This document shows, piece after piece, positions 1-7,746 of a stretch of DNA of 12,563 bases. The notes under the pieces were generated by a model, which ran no database searches, was not told where the DNA came from, and saw only the letters and a list, made by a program, of their open reading frames with translations. Each line of letters opens with the position of its first letter. The first letter of the stretch is position 1. Origin of the DNA: Bacteroidales bacterium (GTDB lineage Bacteria; Bacteroidota; Bacteroidia; Bacteroidales; WRGA01); contig JAITHZ010000098.1 of assembly GCA_031279795.1 (NCBI GenBank), forward strand, positions 1-12,563. The letters run 5' to 3'. The translations under genes were made by a program, and so were the position numbers.

Positions 1-2124
1 GCCTACTTCAAAATCATTCCAATAGGTTCCACCCAATGCTCCGTTGCCGGCTGTAGAAATTCGACCTTTTCCGCCACCGCCTATTGCACGCACCCAGAAA
101 GTAACCGTATAGGTATGTCCCGAATGGATTTCAACATCCGGAGTAGTTACCTGAACACTCCAAGCGCTTGTACTTGATCCGTTGACCATTTTAAGGCCAT
201 AGCTTCCGCCGTGTTTATCTTCTTGGGTAATGTCAATACCGGCTCCCAGATTCAGTTTTGACCAGTCGTTGATATGTCCGATTTCAAAATCCAGTATAGT
301 ATATTTTTTCGGAGGCTCGCAATCGGTTTCCGCACCGCCAAAACCGGAAGTGGGCACTGCGGCAGGATCGTTCGTAATCAAAATCCGGTCTAATTTCGTA
401 CCGGCTTCGGCGTAAGCGATTGTAAACGTGTGGGTACCTTTAGGCAAAGGCCTGCCGGTAATCAGGGGAGTCCATTGCCATTGTCCGTACGTATCCAGGT
501 AATCGTACAGTACAAAATCGTCATTATCTATCTTTGCCCAAAACGTATTGGAATTGGTGTTCGGACAGTTTGCATGCAAGAAAACATAAAATTCTCCATG
601 ATTCTCCGTATCAAACGTAATTTTAAGTTGTCCGTTTGCACCCGGCGCTTCCGTAACGCTACTCAAACCGTTACCAGCCGTTACGTATTTGCCACCGGAA
701 GCGTTGGCGTCGCTCTCTACAACGAAATCACTACCTAAGGTTCCGCAAGCCGTCGTTTCCGGTTCATACCAGAAATTCTGTTGTGGTACGGTCGGTTCCG
801 TTACATTCGCCCAATCCTTGATCCAAAACTGATAATTGACCTCTTGAAAAGGAGAGGTTAAAATAGTTGTACTCACCGTGTTGTCGCCATACAAAAAGCG
901 TTTGATAAATGCATCGGCAGCGTCCGTCTGGCTGGCTGGGGCGCTACAGTGGTCGTGTCCACCTGTGAAATCGAATCCCATACGATCTTCCACGCCAAAT
1001 TTTTTCCATACTTCGCGGGCAGCCATAGAGGATACGTATCCGGATGGGTCTGCCAGCCAGTCGATGGTGGCATTTCCCAAAATCAGAACGGCGCGGGGGG
1101 CGATCATGGCAATCAATTCGTGATGGTCGTGCGGCAAGCGGTCTGTTTTTCCTTTGAAATTATCCCGCATGGAAGGCATAAACCACGAATAATCCGTATT
1201 ATCGATTTTTTCAACGTTACCAATCGATTCCGAAACGCGCCAGGCAGCAGCGCCTCCACCACCCGGTTCTTGAGCAATGGTGAGCGCAATACGTTCGTCG
1301 AATGCACCGCCAAACAGCGCCAATTTTCCATAACGGGAACAACCGGTGATGCCAATATGTGCTAAATCGACATTCATTTGCGACTGTACTAATTCCAAGC
1401 CGTCGATGATACGGCTCACACCCCAAGACCAGGCAGCGTAATGACCGGCCTGGATTCCGTACAGATCGTAAAATGCACCGGTATTGGCTTGACCATCTAC
1501 AGCCACCTGACCGGGGTCGTAATTAATTTGCATGCAATTGGCAAAAAGCGCAGCAGGCAAACTGCCGGTAGCGCCGCTAATACCTATCACGGCAGGAAAC
1601 GGTCCGGTTCCGGCAGGTATAATTATTTGAGAAGACAGGGTAAGTGTTTTCCCGTTTTCAACGACGGTTACAACCAAAAAATTGGCTGAGTGTTCTACCG
1701 TAATGTAATTGTCATCGGTCAGGTGAAGATACCATTCCGGGTCTGTGAAATCAATCGTCGACCAATCCAATTCTCGCGTGGTATATACCGAATCGGGCGT
1801 ATAAGTTGCCGTGATATTTGCCGGACGGGCAGGTCTAAAACCGATTTCGTAGTTTTCAATTTCCAGCTTGATTTCGTTTCGCCGGCACGGCCAGTCGTTC
1901 AGGGTATTGACAAGGCTTTGTCCGTTTGAAAATTCAAACGGATTGGGCAAACGAATCACTGAAGGCAAATTAGCCGGAGCAGGCAGAACAGGAGCGGCAC
2001 AGCTTGCGCCTGTATTTTCTACACCATACACCAGCGGAGCATCTTCTGCATTTAATGCCGTACTCCACAAGCAAAAAGCAAGGGATAAATACAGCATTCT
2101 ACTAAAAGTAACTAACTGTTTCAT
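1..2124 (-). CDS. Multidomain CE15 glucuronoyl esterase with C-terminal carbohydrate-binding modules (3' end outside window)
   Basis: The frame is open for 708 codons from the ATG at 2124 to the window edge, so the C-terminus is missing. Residues 1-26 look like a Sec signal peptide (MKQ start, hydrophobic 10-23). The catalytic domain spans roughly 50-415 and carries the CE15 hallmark GCSRYGK (261-267), with nucleophile Ser263, oxyanion-type Arg264 and substrate-contact Lys267. Glu286 in AQEPGG lies 23 residues after the Ser, the spacing of the fungal enzymes' catalytic Glu. GGHDHC (388-393) supplies His392, and Cys262/Cys393 could form the disulfide that joins nucleophile and His loops in fungal enzymes. 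CE15 enzymes hydrolyse esters between xylan (4-O-methyl)glucuronic acid and lignin alcohols. Residues about 450-590 look like a CBM6/35-like beta-sandwich, and 607-708 resemble a CBM4_9 (CenC) xylan-binding module. It lies 116 bases after susD and is probably co-transcribed. The family call is firm; the CBM subfamilies are less sure. A second catalytic domain could follow beyond the window. Confidence 0.9.
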   Translation of the reverse strand, partial: MKQLVTFSRMLYLSLAFCLWSTALNAEDAPLVYGVENTGASCAAPVLPAPANLPSVIRLPNPFEFSNGQSLVNTLNDWPCRRNEIKLEIENYEIGFRPARPANITATYTPDSVYTTRELDWSTIDFTDPEWYLHLTDDNYITVEHSANFLVVTVVENGKTLTLSSQIIIPAGTGPFPAVIGISGATGSLPAALFANCMQINYDPGQVAVDGQANTGAFYDLYGIQAGHYAAWSWGVSRIIDGLELVQSQMNVDLAHIGITGCSRYGKLALFGGAFDERIALTIAQEPGGGGAAAWRVSESIGNVEKIDNTDYSWFMPSMRDNFKGKTDRLPHDHHELIAMIAPRAVLILGNATIDWLADPSGYVSSMAAREVWKKFGVEDRMGFDFTGGHDHCSAPASQTDAADAFIKRFLYGDNTVSTTILTSPFQEVNYQFWIKDWANVTEPTVPQQNFWYEPETTACGTLGSDFVVESDANASGGKYVTAGNGLSSVTEAPGANGQLKITFDTENHGEFYVFLHANCPNTNSNTFWAKIDNDDFVLYDYLDTYGQWQWTPLITGRPLPKGTHTFTIAYAEAGTKLDRILITNDPAAVPTSGFGGAETDCEPPKKYTILDFEIGHINDWSKLNLGAGIDITQEDKHGGSYGLKMVNGSSTSAWSVQVTTPDVEIHSGHTYTVTFWVRAIGGGGKGRISTAGNGALGGTYWNDFEVG

Positions 2125-2174
2125 GAGATTATATCTATTATAAATTTAAATAAATTATTAAACGAAAATTTCCC

Positions 2175-2223
2175 TACCAACGTTTTCCGGCAAGATTAAA
2201 AATTTTATCGAAAAACGTTGGTA
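2175..2223 (-). repeat. Intercistronic hairpin between susD and the CE15 gene
   Basis: A perfect 12-base inverted repeat (TACCAACGTTTT at 2175-2186 and its complement at 2212-2223) encloses a 25-base A+T-rich loop. It lies about 18 bases after the susD stop and 50 bases before the CE15 start. No T-run follows on the minus strand, so it is not a standard intrinsic terminator. It could be a partial attenuator, an RNA-processing or stability element, or a protein-binding site. Only the repeat itself is seen; the role is inferred. Confidence 0.6.
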
Positions 2224-2240
2224 ACAGGAATAATAGTCAA

Positions 2241-4205
2241 TTAATTATATCCGGGATTCTGATAGGCTTTCTTTTCGTCGGCGCTCATAGTCATACCTTC
2301 TATTTGTGCTTGTGGAATAGGGCGAAGATAATGATATGCTTCAATGGTGCGAGTAACTGATACCGGTGTATGGTCGCCTACTGCAGTACCGCAAATGGTA
2401 TATGTTTTTGCAATTTCAGCCCATTTTTGCGTACGTACCAAATCCAGCCAACGGTAACCTTCGCCGAAATATTCGCGGCTGCGTTCTGCCAAAATGTAAT
2501 TGATATCAATAGTAGCAGGAGTTGCAGCCACCATTGCGGCGCTATTATTGGCAATTTTTGTGCCATTACCACTCCATTGTCCATTATTACTGAAGCGCCA
2601 TTTACCGGCACGGGCACGGATGACGTTGATCAGATCTCTTGCGCTTTGAGTACCGGTAGCGCCTTTAACGGCAGCTTCGGCAGCAATAAAATAAAATTCG
2701 GAAAATTTTGCAATATTCCATGGGCGGGTAAGTGCGCCGTTGGGTTGTCCCAAACCAGTTCCGTTGTCGGTACGATAAGTACCTATTTTCCACAATCCAG
2801 GATAGTAAATGCGACTAATTCCGCTGGGAGCAATCACCCAGTCGGATCTGCCTGGAAGTGTACCGGCGCCCACATTACTTTCTCCTCCACCCAAAGGATA
2901 AACTACAGCAGGATTATCTTCGTCGAGGAAAGTAAGCACAGCTTCGCCCGGCCTTACGGGTAGTTTGTTTGCATTTACCGCTGTTTTGTTTGCATCCGCT
3001 GAATTTTTATTCCAATTTCCAGGGTAAACAGTTGCAAAAGTACCATCATAACGGCTGTCATTGGTTTTATCGGCAAAGGTGTTCGTAAATACTTCGATAG
3101 GCGGCGCCATACGAGTCCACGGGCGTCCTCCCCACTGAATCGCTTCACGTTGAACCGATGCCAGGCCATAAGTTGCTCCGCCGTCAGCCGAACTGCGAAT
3201 ATTTCCCGTATTACAGTTCACAAACCAGGATGAAAAACTTTCGGGAGCAGTGCCGTTGGAATACGACAAACTCGCCTGATTGTAATATTCGTCCTGAACA
3301 TGATCGCTGTAAAGTACAATTTCACTGTTACGGTCGTTACTTCCTAAGTTTACATCGTAGAAATACGGTTGCAATCCAAAAACTTTATCACTAAAATTTT
3401 TACCCGGATTCGCGATTCCTTCAAGAGCAACATTATAGGCTTCCTGGAAATACCAGGCTGCATCGTGTCCATCCGGATCGGTGCGGGGGCATTCGGGATA
3501 AGTAGGTATATTGCCCGGATTTTGCAACCACCAGCCGTAAGTCAGATAGGCTTTTGCCAGATACAGGCGGGCAGCTGTTTTAGTTACTCCGCCTTCAACG
3601 CGCGCCTTGTCGGGAAGATTTGTAACAGCCGTTTTCAAGTCAGGGAAAATTGCTTTGGTATAAACTTCGGGTACAGTGTTTCGGGTTGAAGTCCGTGAAG
3701 CGCCAGTGTTAAATTCCAATTCTCCGGAACCTAAATCCAGTGACACGCCGCCAAAAGTTTGTACTAATTCAAAATAATCCCAGGCACGCCAAAAACGTGC
3801 TTCAGAAAGCAATGCTTCCGACAAGCCGCCTTCTCCGCCAAATTTCAGAATACCGTTTGCGGTATTGATATTGGAAAATGCTTCATTCCAAAGAACGTCC
3901 GAACGGCAGCTTGATGGATTGAGAGAACCGGCGCCCGACATATCAGTATCCTTAAAGTTATTGTCAGCGCTTTGCGCGTAGGTGTATTCATCCGTACCGT
4001 TTTCCTGGGCAGCATAATAATACTGTCCGAAAATATAACGGGTGTGAGAGTAGAGCGCTACCATACCCCCTTGAATGCCTTGTTCTGTTTTGAAATATTC
4101 GGTGGTATAGGAATCTCTTGGCGTTTCTTCCAAAATATCGGAACAAGAAGCTGCTAAGGCAATGACCATCGTTCCAAACAGGATTTTTAAATTTATATTT
4201 TTCAT
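2241..4205 (-). CDS. susD: SusD/RagB-family starch/glycan-binding outer-membrane lipoprotein
   Basis: I chose the ATG at 4205 (654 residues). The frame extends to a TTG at 4217, but the ATG gives a compact lipoprotein signal: MKNINLK, a hydrophobic core, then AAS-Cys21. Acidic residues follow the Cys (SDILEE), fitting a Bacteroidetes surface-export signal. The N-terminal half has the Trp/Tyr-rich helical character of SusD tetratricopeptide-like repeats, including AARLYLAKAYLTYGWW. Near the C-terminus are the family signatures AAEAAVKG...ARDLINVIRARAG and LAERSREYFGEGYRWLDLVR, and it ends QNPGYN. SusD proteins sit on the cell surface as a lid on the SusC barrel and bind the target oligosaccharide. 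At about 650 residues it is longer than many family members. It begins 42 bases after the susC stop, the usual susC-susD order. The family is certain; the bound glycan (glucuronoxylan) is inferred from the adjacent CE15 gene. Confidence 0.96.
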   Translation of the reverse strand: MKNINLKILFGTMVIALAASCSDILEETPRDSYTTEYFKTEQGIQGGMVALYSHTRYIFGQYYYAAQENGTDEYTYAQSADNNFKDTDMSGAGSLNPSSCRSDVLWNEAFSNINTANGILKFGGEGGLSEALLSEARFWRAWDYFELVQTFGGVSLDLGSGELEFNTGASRTSTRNTVPEVYTKAIFPDLKTAVTNLPDKARVEGGVTKTAARLYLAKAYLTYGWWLQNPGNIPTYPECPRTDPDGHDAAWYFQEAYNVALEGIANPGKNFSDKVFGLQPYFYDVNLGSNDRNSEIVLYSDHVQDEYYNQASLSYSNGTAPESFSSWFVNCNTGNIRSSADGGATYGLASVQREAIQWGGRPWTRMAPPIEVFTNTFADKTNDSRYDGTFATVYPGNWNKNSADANKTAVNANKLPVRPGEAVLTFLDEDNPAVVYPLGGGESNVGAGTLPGRSDWVIAPSGISRIYYPGLWKIGTYRTDNGTGLGQPNGALTRPWNIAKFSEFYFIAAEAAVKGATGTQSARDLINVIRARAGKWRFSNNGQWSGNGTKIANNSAAMVAATPATIDINYILAERSREYFGEGYRWLDLVRTQKWAEIAKTYTICGTAVGDHTPVSVTRTIEAYHYLRPIPQAQIEGMTMSADEKKAYQNPGYN

Positions 4206-4247
4206 ATTATTTTTCAAATTAAAAATTGAATTAAATTAACAAAAATT

Positions 4248-7200
4248 TCAGAACGACAAATTCAGTCCGAATAAAAAGTTGCGTGTTTGCGGAGTATTGG
4301 CGCTGACTACTGGCATATAAGTGCTACGATATGGCAAATTGGAAGTAACCGCCGCATTTTCGCTACCAAACGAATTGGTTACCGGATCCAGTCCTGTCTC
4401 GTTGGCAAAAGACGAGAACAGCACAAAAGCGTTTTGCAGGGTAAAATACAAGCGTGCGCTACTCAAGCCTGTTTTTCTGAACCACTCTATTTGGGGATCA
4501 AAATTGTAGCCCAGCGTAATTTGTCCTACTTTAAAATAAGAGGCGTCGAAATAACCGAGCGTTGAACCATATTTCTGGTTATCGCCACTTTGGGGAGCTG
4601 CAGGTATTGGGTATTTGGCGCCGGTATTTTCGGGCGTCCAGTAATCCACTTTCACTTGTCCGCGCCGACCGGTCAGCAAATTCAGGTAACCGTTCGACGA
4701 ATGCAACGCGCTAATCAACGTGCCTCCATGCTGATAAGAACCGATCAGATTCAAATCCCAGTTTTTATAGGCAATGCGTGTATTGAAACCACCCTGCCAT
4801 GCCGGATCTACAGCGATTATTTGCTGATCCTCAGCGCTGATTTCACGAACTGGCGTTCCATCTGCATTGTATTCACCCGTATATTTTACCTTAACCATAC
4901 CTACGTGTCCACCCTGTTCTAAAATGTCACGATAAGGGTCGCCTTCCTGCCAGATGCCAATTTTTTCGTAATCGTAAACAACGTTTATCGGAGAGCCCTT
5001 GAATAAGAAGATTTCAGGATCTCTGTCTACACCGCTTGAAATTTCAGTAACTTCGTTGTGATTGGTATAAAAGTTCACGCCAACATCCCAACTCCATCCG
5101 TCTCTGTTATCAAAGATCGTTCCATTTAAAGCGAGTTCCAGCCCCTTGTTTTGTACTTTACCGACGTTTGCCCAGTACTTGCCGCCGCCGGTTGATTCCG
5201 GTTTCGGTACTTGATACAACACATCTTCGGTGTTTGTCAAGTAATAATCAATACTGCCCGATAAGCGATTTTTCAGTAACGAAAACTCTAAACCTGCATT
5301 ATATGTAATGGAATATTCCCAGCCCAGTTCGGGATTCGGAACTTCGTCAACATAATAGCCTGTTGTATTTGATCCGCCAAAATTGTATGGATAAGAACCC
5401 AGACGACCGAGTGTGCCATAAGGTGCAACTGCCTGATTGGATGTTTGTCCCCAACCGAGACGCAGTTTCAAATTGTCTACCCAACCTATATTTTCCATAA
5501 ACGCTTCCTGGCCTATGTTCCAGCCGACTGATATGGCCGGATAAGTGTGCCATTTGTGTCCTTCGGCCAAACGTGACGAACCGTCGGAACGAACCGCAAT
5601 GCTCAACATGTAACGGCTGTCATAATCATACATTATACGTCCCATCCATGATTCCAGCCCCCATTCCTGATATTCCTGATCGTCAGGGTCAACAGTAACA
5701 TCCGCTTTGGGCGCCTGTCCCAGATTCCAATATTGGAAAAAGTCGGCAGGAATGTTGATTGCTGTAATATAAGAACGCTCCGTATGGCTCTTTTCTGCCG
5801 AATACAAGCCGGTAAAGTTAATGTGATGTTTGTCGAAAAATTTGTCATAAGTCAGCAAATTTTCAACCACCCATTGTGTGGTAAAGCGTTTATCCTGTGA
5901 GCCGTTGGATGCTGCACCGCTGGCATCGTTAAGCACGCCTACGCCCCTGTACTGCCCACGATTCGTGCCGCGCAGATTTAAGCCTAAATTGATGCGATAG
6001 CTCAAGCCTTCGAGGAAGGGTGCTTTTACTTCCCCAAATAACGAGTTGTAAGAAGCATAGCTTCGCTGATTGTCTGCAAATTTGTCACCTAAATTTTCGT
6101 AAGAGTCTCTTGTATAAGCCCATACGTTATTATCATTTACAGAACTTACCCGCTGTTTTAAACTTCCGTCTTCATTGTATGGACTGATCAGCGGAGAAAG
6201 TTGCAACGCATTCGACATTCCGATGCTTCGTCCGTTAGCCGTGTTGTAATTATTGTTGGTAGTCAAGCCGAAACGTAAATATTTTCCTATTGATTGATCA
6301 ATACTTGCACGCAGACTGATACGGCTGTAATCTTGCCCCGGCAGTACCGACTCATCTTTATAGTAACCAGCGCCAAAATTGTATGCTCCTCTTTCTGTTC
6401 CGCCGCTAACACCTATATCATGGCTCATCACACTGCCCGTGTCGAAAAGCAAGTCTTGCCAATCGGTATTGTTGCCCTTTGCCTCATCTGCTCCTAAGGT
6501 AGGATCGCCTGCCGTGTCTTTGTAGACGCCGGCTATTTTTCTTACTTCATACAATTCGTCTCCTGTCATCATCGGATAACGGTGGTATAGTGTTTTTGCA
6601 CCGTAATAACCACTGTAAGTAACTCTTGCTGCTTGCCCGGCCGTGCCTTTTTTCGTGGTAACGATAATTACCCCATTGGCGCCGCGCGAACCATAGATAG
6701 CGGTTGCCGAAGCATCTTTCAAAATATCAATGCTTTTGATGTCGTTGGGATTAATGTCGCCAATCGTACCGGCATAAGGTATTCCGTCCAATACAACGAG
6801 CGGATCGTTATCTCCGCTGAACGAACGTGTGCCGCGAATACGAATCCGCATATCGTCTCCTGGTTTGGAACTTGTTTGAGTCAGTTGTACACCAGCTATT
6901 CGTCCTGACATTGCAGACGTGATATTGCCCGTCTGTACTTCGGTAAGTTTATTACCGGACATCGAAGCCACCGAACCGGTCACGGCTTCCCGCCGTTGCG
7001 TTCCATAACCGACAACTACTACTTCTTCGAGCGTTTTCGTGTCTTCCTGTAACACAACATGAATTACCTCGCGTCCCTGTACTGCAATGGATTGAGGTAT
7101 GTACCCAATATAAGAAAACTCAATAGTTGCATCCGTTGGAAGGTTCAGAGAATATCTTCCCTCCAAATCCGTTGCAACACCGTTTCCTGCTCCCTGCTGT

Positions 7201-7337
7201 ACCACGTTCACTCCCACAAGCGCTTCGCCGCTGGCATCCCGCACCGTACCGGTTACCGTAATACCCTGCGCCGAAATTCCTGCAGGAATAAGAAACAGCA
7301 AAAATCCCAATGTTTTTGATAAATGTTTTTCATACAA
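4248..7337 (-). CDS. susC: SusC/RagA-family TonB-dependent outer-membrane glycan transporter; start codon problematic
   Basis: The frame encodes about 1029 residues: a signal peptide (GFLLFLIPAGISA, cleavage near residue 23), a carboxypeptidase-regulatory-like domain (about 26-98), the family segment EEVVVVGYGTQ (104-113), a plug domain (about 118-230) with SIDILKDASATAIYGSRGANG, then the beta-barrel ending in NFLFGLNLSF with terminal Phe. Such proteins import SusD-captured oligosaccharides across the outer membrane with TonB-ExbBD energy. No in-frame ATG precedes the signal peptide. The 5' boundary given is an in-frame TTG at 7337. An ATG at 7333 is one base out of phase and opens only a 26-codon peptide, stopping at 7253-7255. 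One more A in the A5 tract at 7326-7330 would give MKKHLSKTLGFLLFL, a textbook signal peptide. The call is firm as a SusC gene; whether it is expressed full-length as written is uncertain. Confidence 0.93.
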   Translation of the reverse strand: MYEKHLSKTLGFLLFLIPAGISAQGITVTGTVRDASGEALVGVNVVQQGAGNGVATDLEGRYSLNLPTDATIEFSYIGYIPQSIAVQGREVIHVVLQEDTKTLEEVVVVGYGTQRREAVTGSVASMSGNKLTEVQTGNITSAMSGRIAGVQLTQTSSKPGDDMRIRIRGTRSFSGDNDPLVVLDGIPYAGTIGDINPNDIKSIDILKDASATAIYGSRGANGVIIVTTKKGTAGQAARVTYSGYYGAKTLYHRYPMMTGDELYEVRKIAGVYKDTAGDPTLGADEAKGNNTDWQDLLFDTGSVMSHDIGVSGGTERGAYNFGAGYYKDESVLPGQDYSRISLRASIDQSIGKYLRFGLTTNNNYNTANGRSIGMSNALQLSPLISPYNEDGSLKQRVSSVNDNNVWAYTRDSYENLGDKFADNQRSYASYNSLFGEVKAPFLEGLSYRINLGLNLRGTNRGQYRGVGVLNDASGAASNGSQDKRFTTQWVVENLLTYDKFFDKHHINFTGLYSAEKSHTERSYITAINIPADFFQYWNLGQAPKADVTVDPDDQEYQEWGLESWMGRIMYDYDSRYMLSIAVRSDGSSRLAEGHKWHTYPAISVGWNIGQEAFMENIGWVDNLKLRLGWGQTSNQAVAPYGTLGRLGSYPYNFGGSNTTGYYVDEVPNPELGWEYSITYNAGLEFSLLKNRLSGSIDYYLTNTEDVLYQVPKPESTGGGKYWANVGKVQNKGLELALNGTIFDNRDGWSWDVGVNFYTNHNEVTEISSGVDRDPEIFLFKGSPINVVYDYEKIGIWQEGDPYRDILEQGGHVGMVKVKYTGEYNADGTPVREISAEDQQIIAVDPAWQGGFNTRIAYKNWDLNLIGSYQHGGTLISALHSSNGYLNLLTGRRGQVKVDYWTPENTGAKYPIPAAPQSGDNQKYGSTLGYFDASYFKVGQITLGYNFDPQIEWFRKTGLSSARLYFTLQNAFVLFSSFANETGLDPVTNSFGSENAAVTSNLPYRSTYMPVVSANTPQTRNFLFGLNLSF

Positions 7338-7381
7338 TAATAATATTATATAGTAAGTAAATAAAAAGAAAATTATCGGAA

Positions 7382-7413
7382 CAAAGATATTGGTAAGATA
7401 TCATAAGCGCAAG
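7382..7413 (-). promoter_or_regulatory. Bacteroidetes-type promoter of the susC-susD-CE15 operon
   Basis: On the minus strand TATCTTTG (7389-7382) matches the Bacteroidetes -7 consensus TAnnTTTG exactly. A CTTG (7413-7410) lies 20 bases upstream, in the place of the -33 TTTG element. Transcription would start near 7376, leaving a leader of about 43 bases before the susC start region. This is the best promoter match in the gap and has the right direction and distance. Confidence 0.65.
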
Positions 7414-7418
7414 CACTG

Positions 7419-7494
7419 ATGTAACAAAAATTATCGTGTACGTTACATATTTTTCTACGTATGTAACACATTCTTTTCTGTACGTTACATATTT
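7419..7494 (-). promoter_or_regulatory. Tandem inverted-repeat operators, two copies with a 42-base period
   Basis: ATGTAAC at 7419-7425 pairs with GTTACAT at 7442-7448, and the same pair recurs at 7461-7467 and 7484-7490. Both pairs have a 16-base spacer. The copies also share the right-hand TGTACGTTACATATTT (7437-7452 and 7479-7494). Half-site centres are about 22, 20 and 22 bases apart, near two helical turns, so they fall on one face of the DNA. The nearest half-site is 5 bases upstream of the -33 element, fitting an activator such as a hybrid two-component or AraC-like regulator. The regulator is not in the window and its identity is inferred only. Confidence 0.65.
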
Positions 7495-7497
7495 ATT

Positions 7498-7532
7498 TAG
7501 TGATTAGGGATATTAGTGATTAGTGATTAGTG
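7498..7532. repeat. TAGTGAT heptamer array, left (forward) copy
   Basis: One TAGTGAT unit lies at 7498-7504. After a short interruption, tandem units form the 20-base tract 7513-7532. That tract is the exact reverse complement of 7722-7741 in the right array, so the two form long inverted arms about 190 bases apart. Confidence 0.8.
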
Positions 7533-7564
7533 CGAATCAAGAGTTGAAAATTAGATAAATAAAT

Positions 7565-7614
7565 GTAATTCATAATTGAAGAAGACTTCTTCAATTACGA
7601 ATTACGAATTACGA
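7565..7614. repeat. Near-perfect 41-base palindrome running into ATTACGA heptamers
   Basis: Arms 7565-7584 and 7586-7605 are complementary with one mismatch and a single-base centre; the inner 11 bases (AATTGAAGAAG / CTTCTTCAATT) are perfect. The right arm overlaps three exact tandem ATTACGA units at 7594-7614, and a lone fourth unit lies at 7632-7638. It would form a strong cruciform or RNA hairpin. No T-run follows, so it is not a standard terminator. Confidence 0.8.
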
Positions 7615-7720
7615 GGCACAGCTGCTGATACATTACGAGAGGTTTCTTAATAAAGTGTCGTCCTTATATTTGCGGGACTTTGCAGATATGCCATTTTTTC
7701 GAGTTTTCGGACAGACACAA

Positions 7721-7746
7721 TCACTAATCACTAATCACTAATCACT
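7721..7746. repeat. ATCACTA heptamer array, right (inverted) copy
   Basis: Period-7 repeats of the complement of TAGTGAT cover 7721-7746, with 7722-7741 exactly inverted relative to 7513-7532. The octamer TTTATTTA follows directly at 7748-7755 and is also found at 7492-7499, just before the left array, resembling a target-site duplication. Confidence 0.8.

Noticed and set aside
2370..2963. 197-codon plus-strand open frame opposite susD
   Set aside because: It lies wholly inside susD on the opposite strand, has no recognisable domain, and the susD frame is unambiguous. It is a shadow frame.
4206..4217. TTG at 4217 as the susD start
   Set aside because: An in-frame ATG four codons later gives a normal-length lipoprotein signal, so the TTG extension is unnecessary.
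7253..7333. ATG-started 26-codon open frame at the susC start as a real leader peptide
   Set aside because: It has no leader-peptide features such as a repeated regulatory codon. One extra base converts it into a proper SusC signal peptide, so a frame slip explains it better.
7665..7672. TATATTTG on the plus strand as an active promoter
   Set aside because: As oriented it would drive only antisense RNA into the glycosyltransferase 3' end and has no clear -33 element. It is relevant only if the segment inverts.
7498..7746. Heptamer arrays as a CRISPR array
   Set aside because: Units are 7 bases and contiguous, with no unique spacers of regular length and no cas genes nearby.
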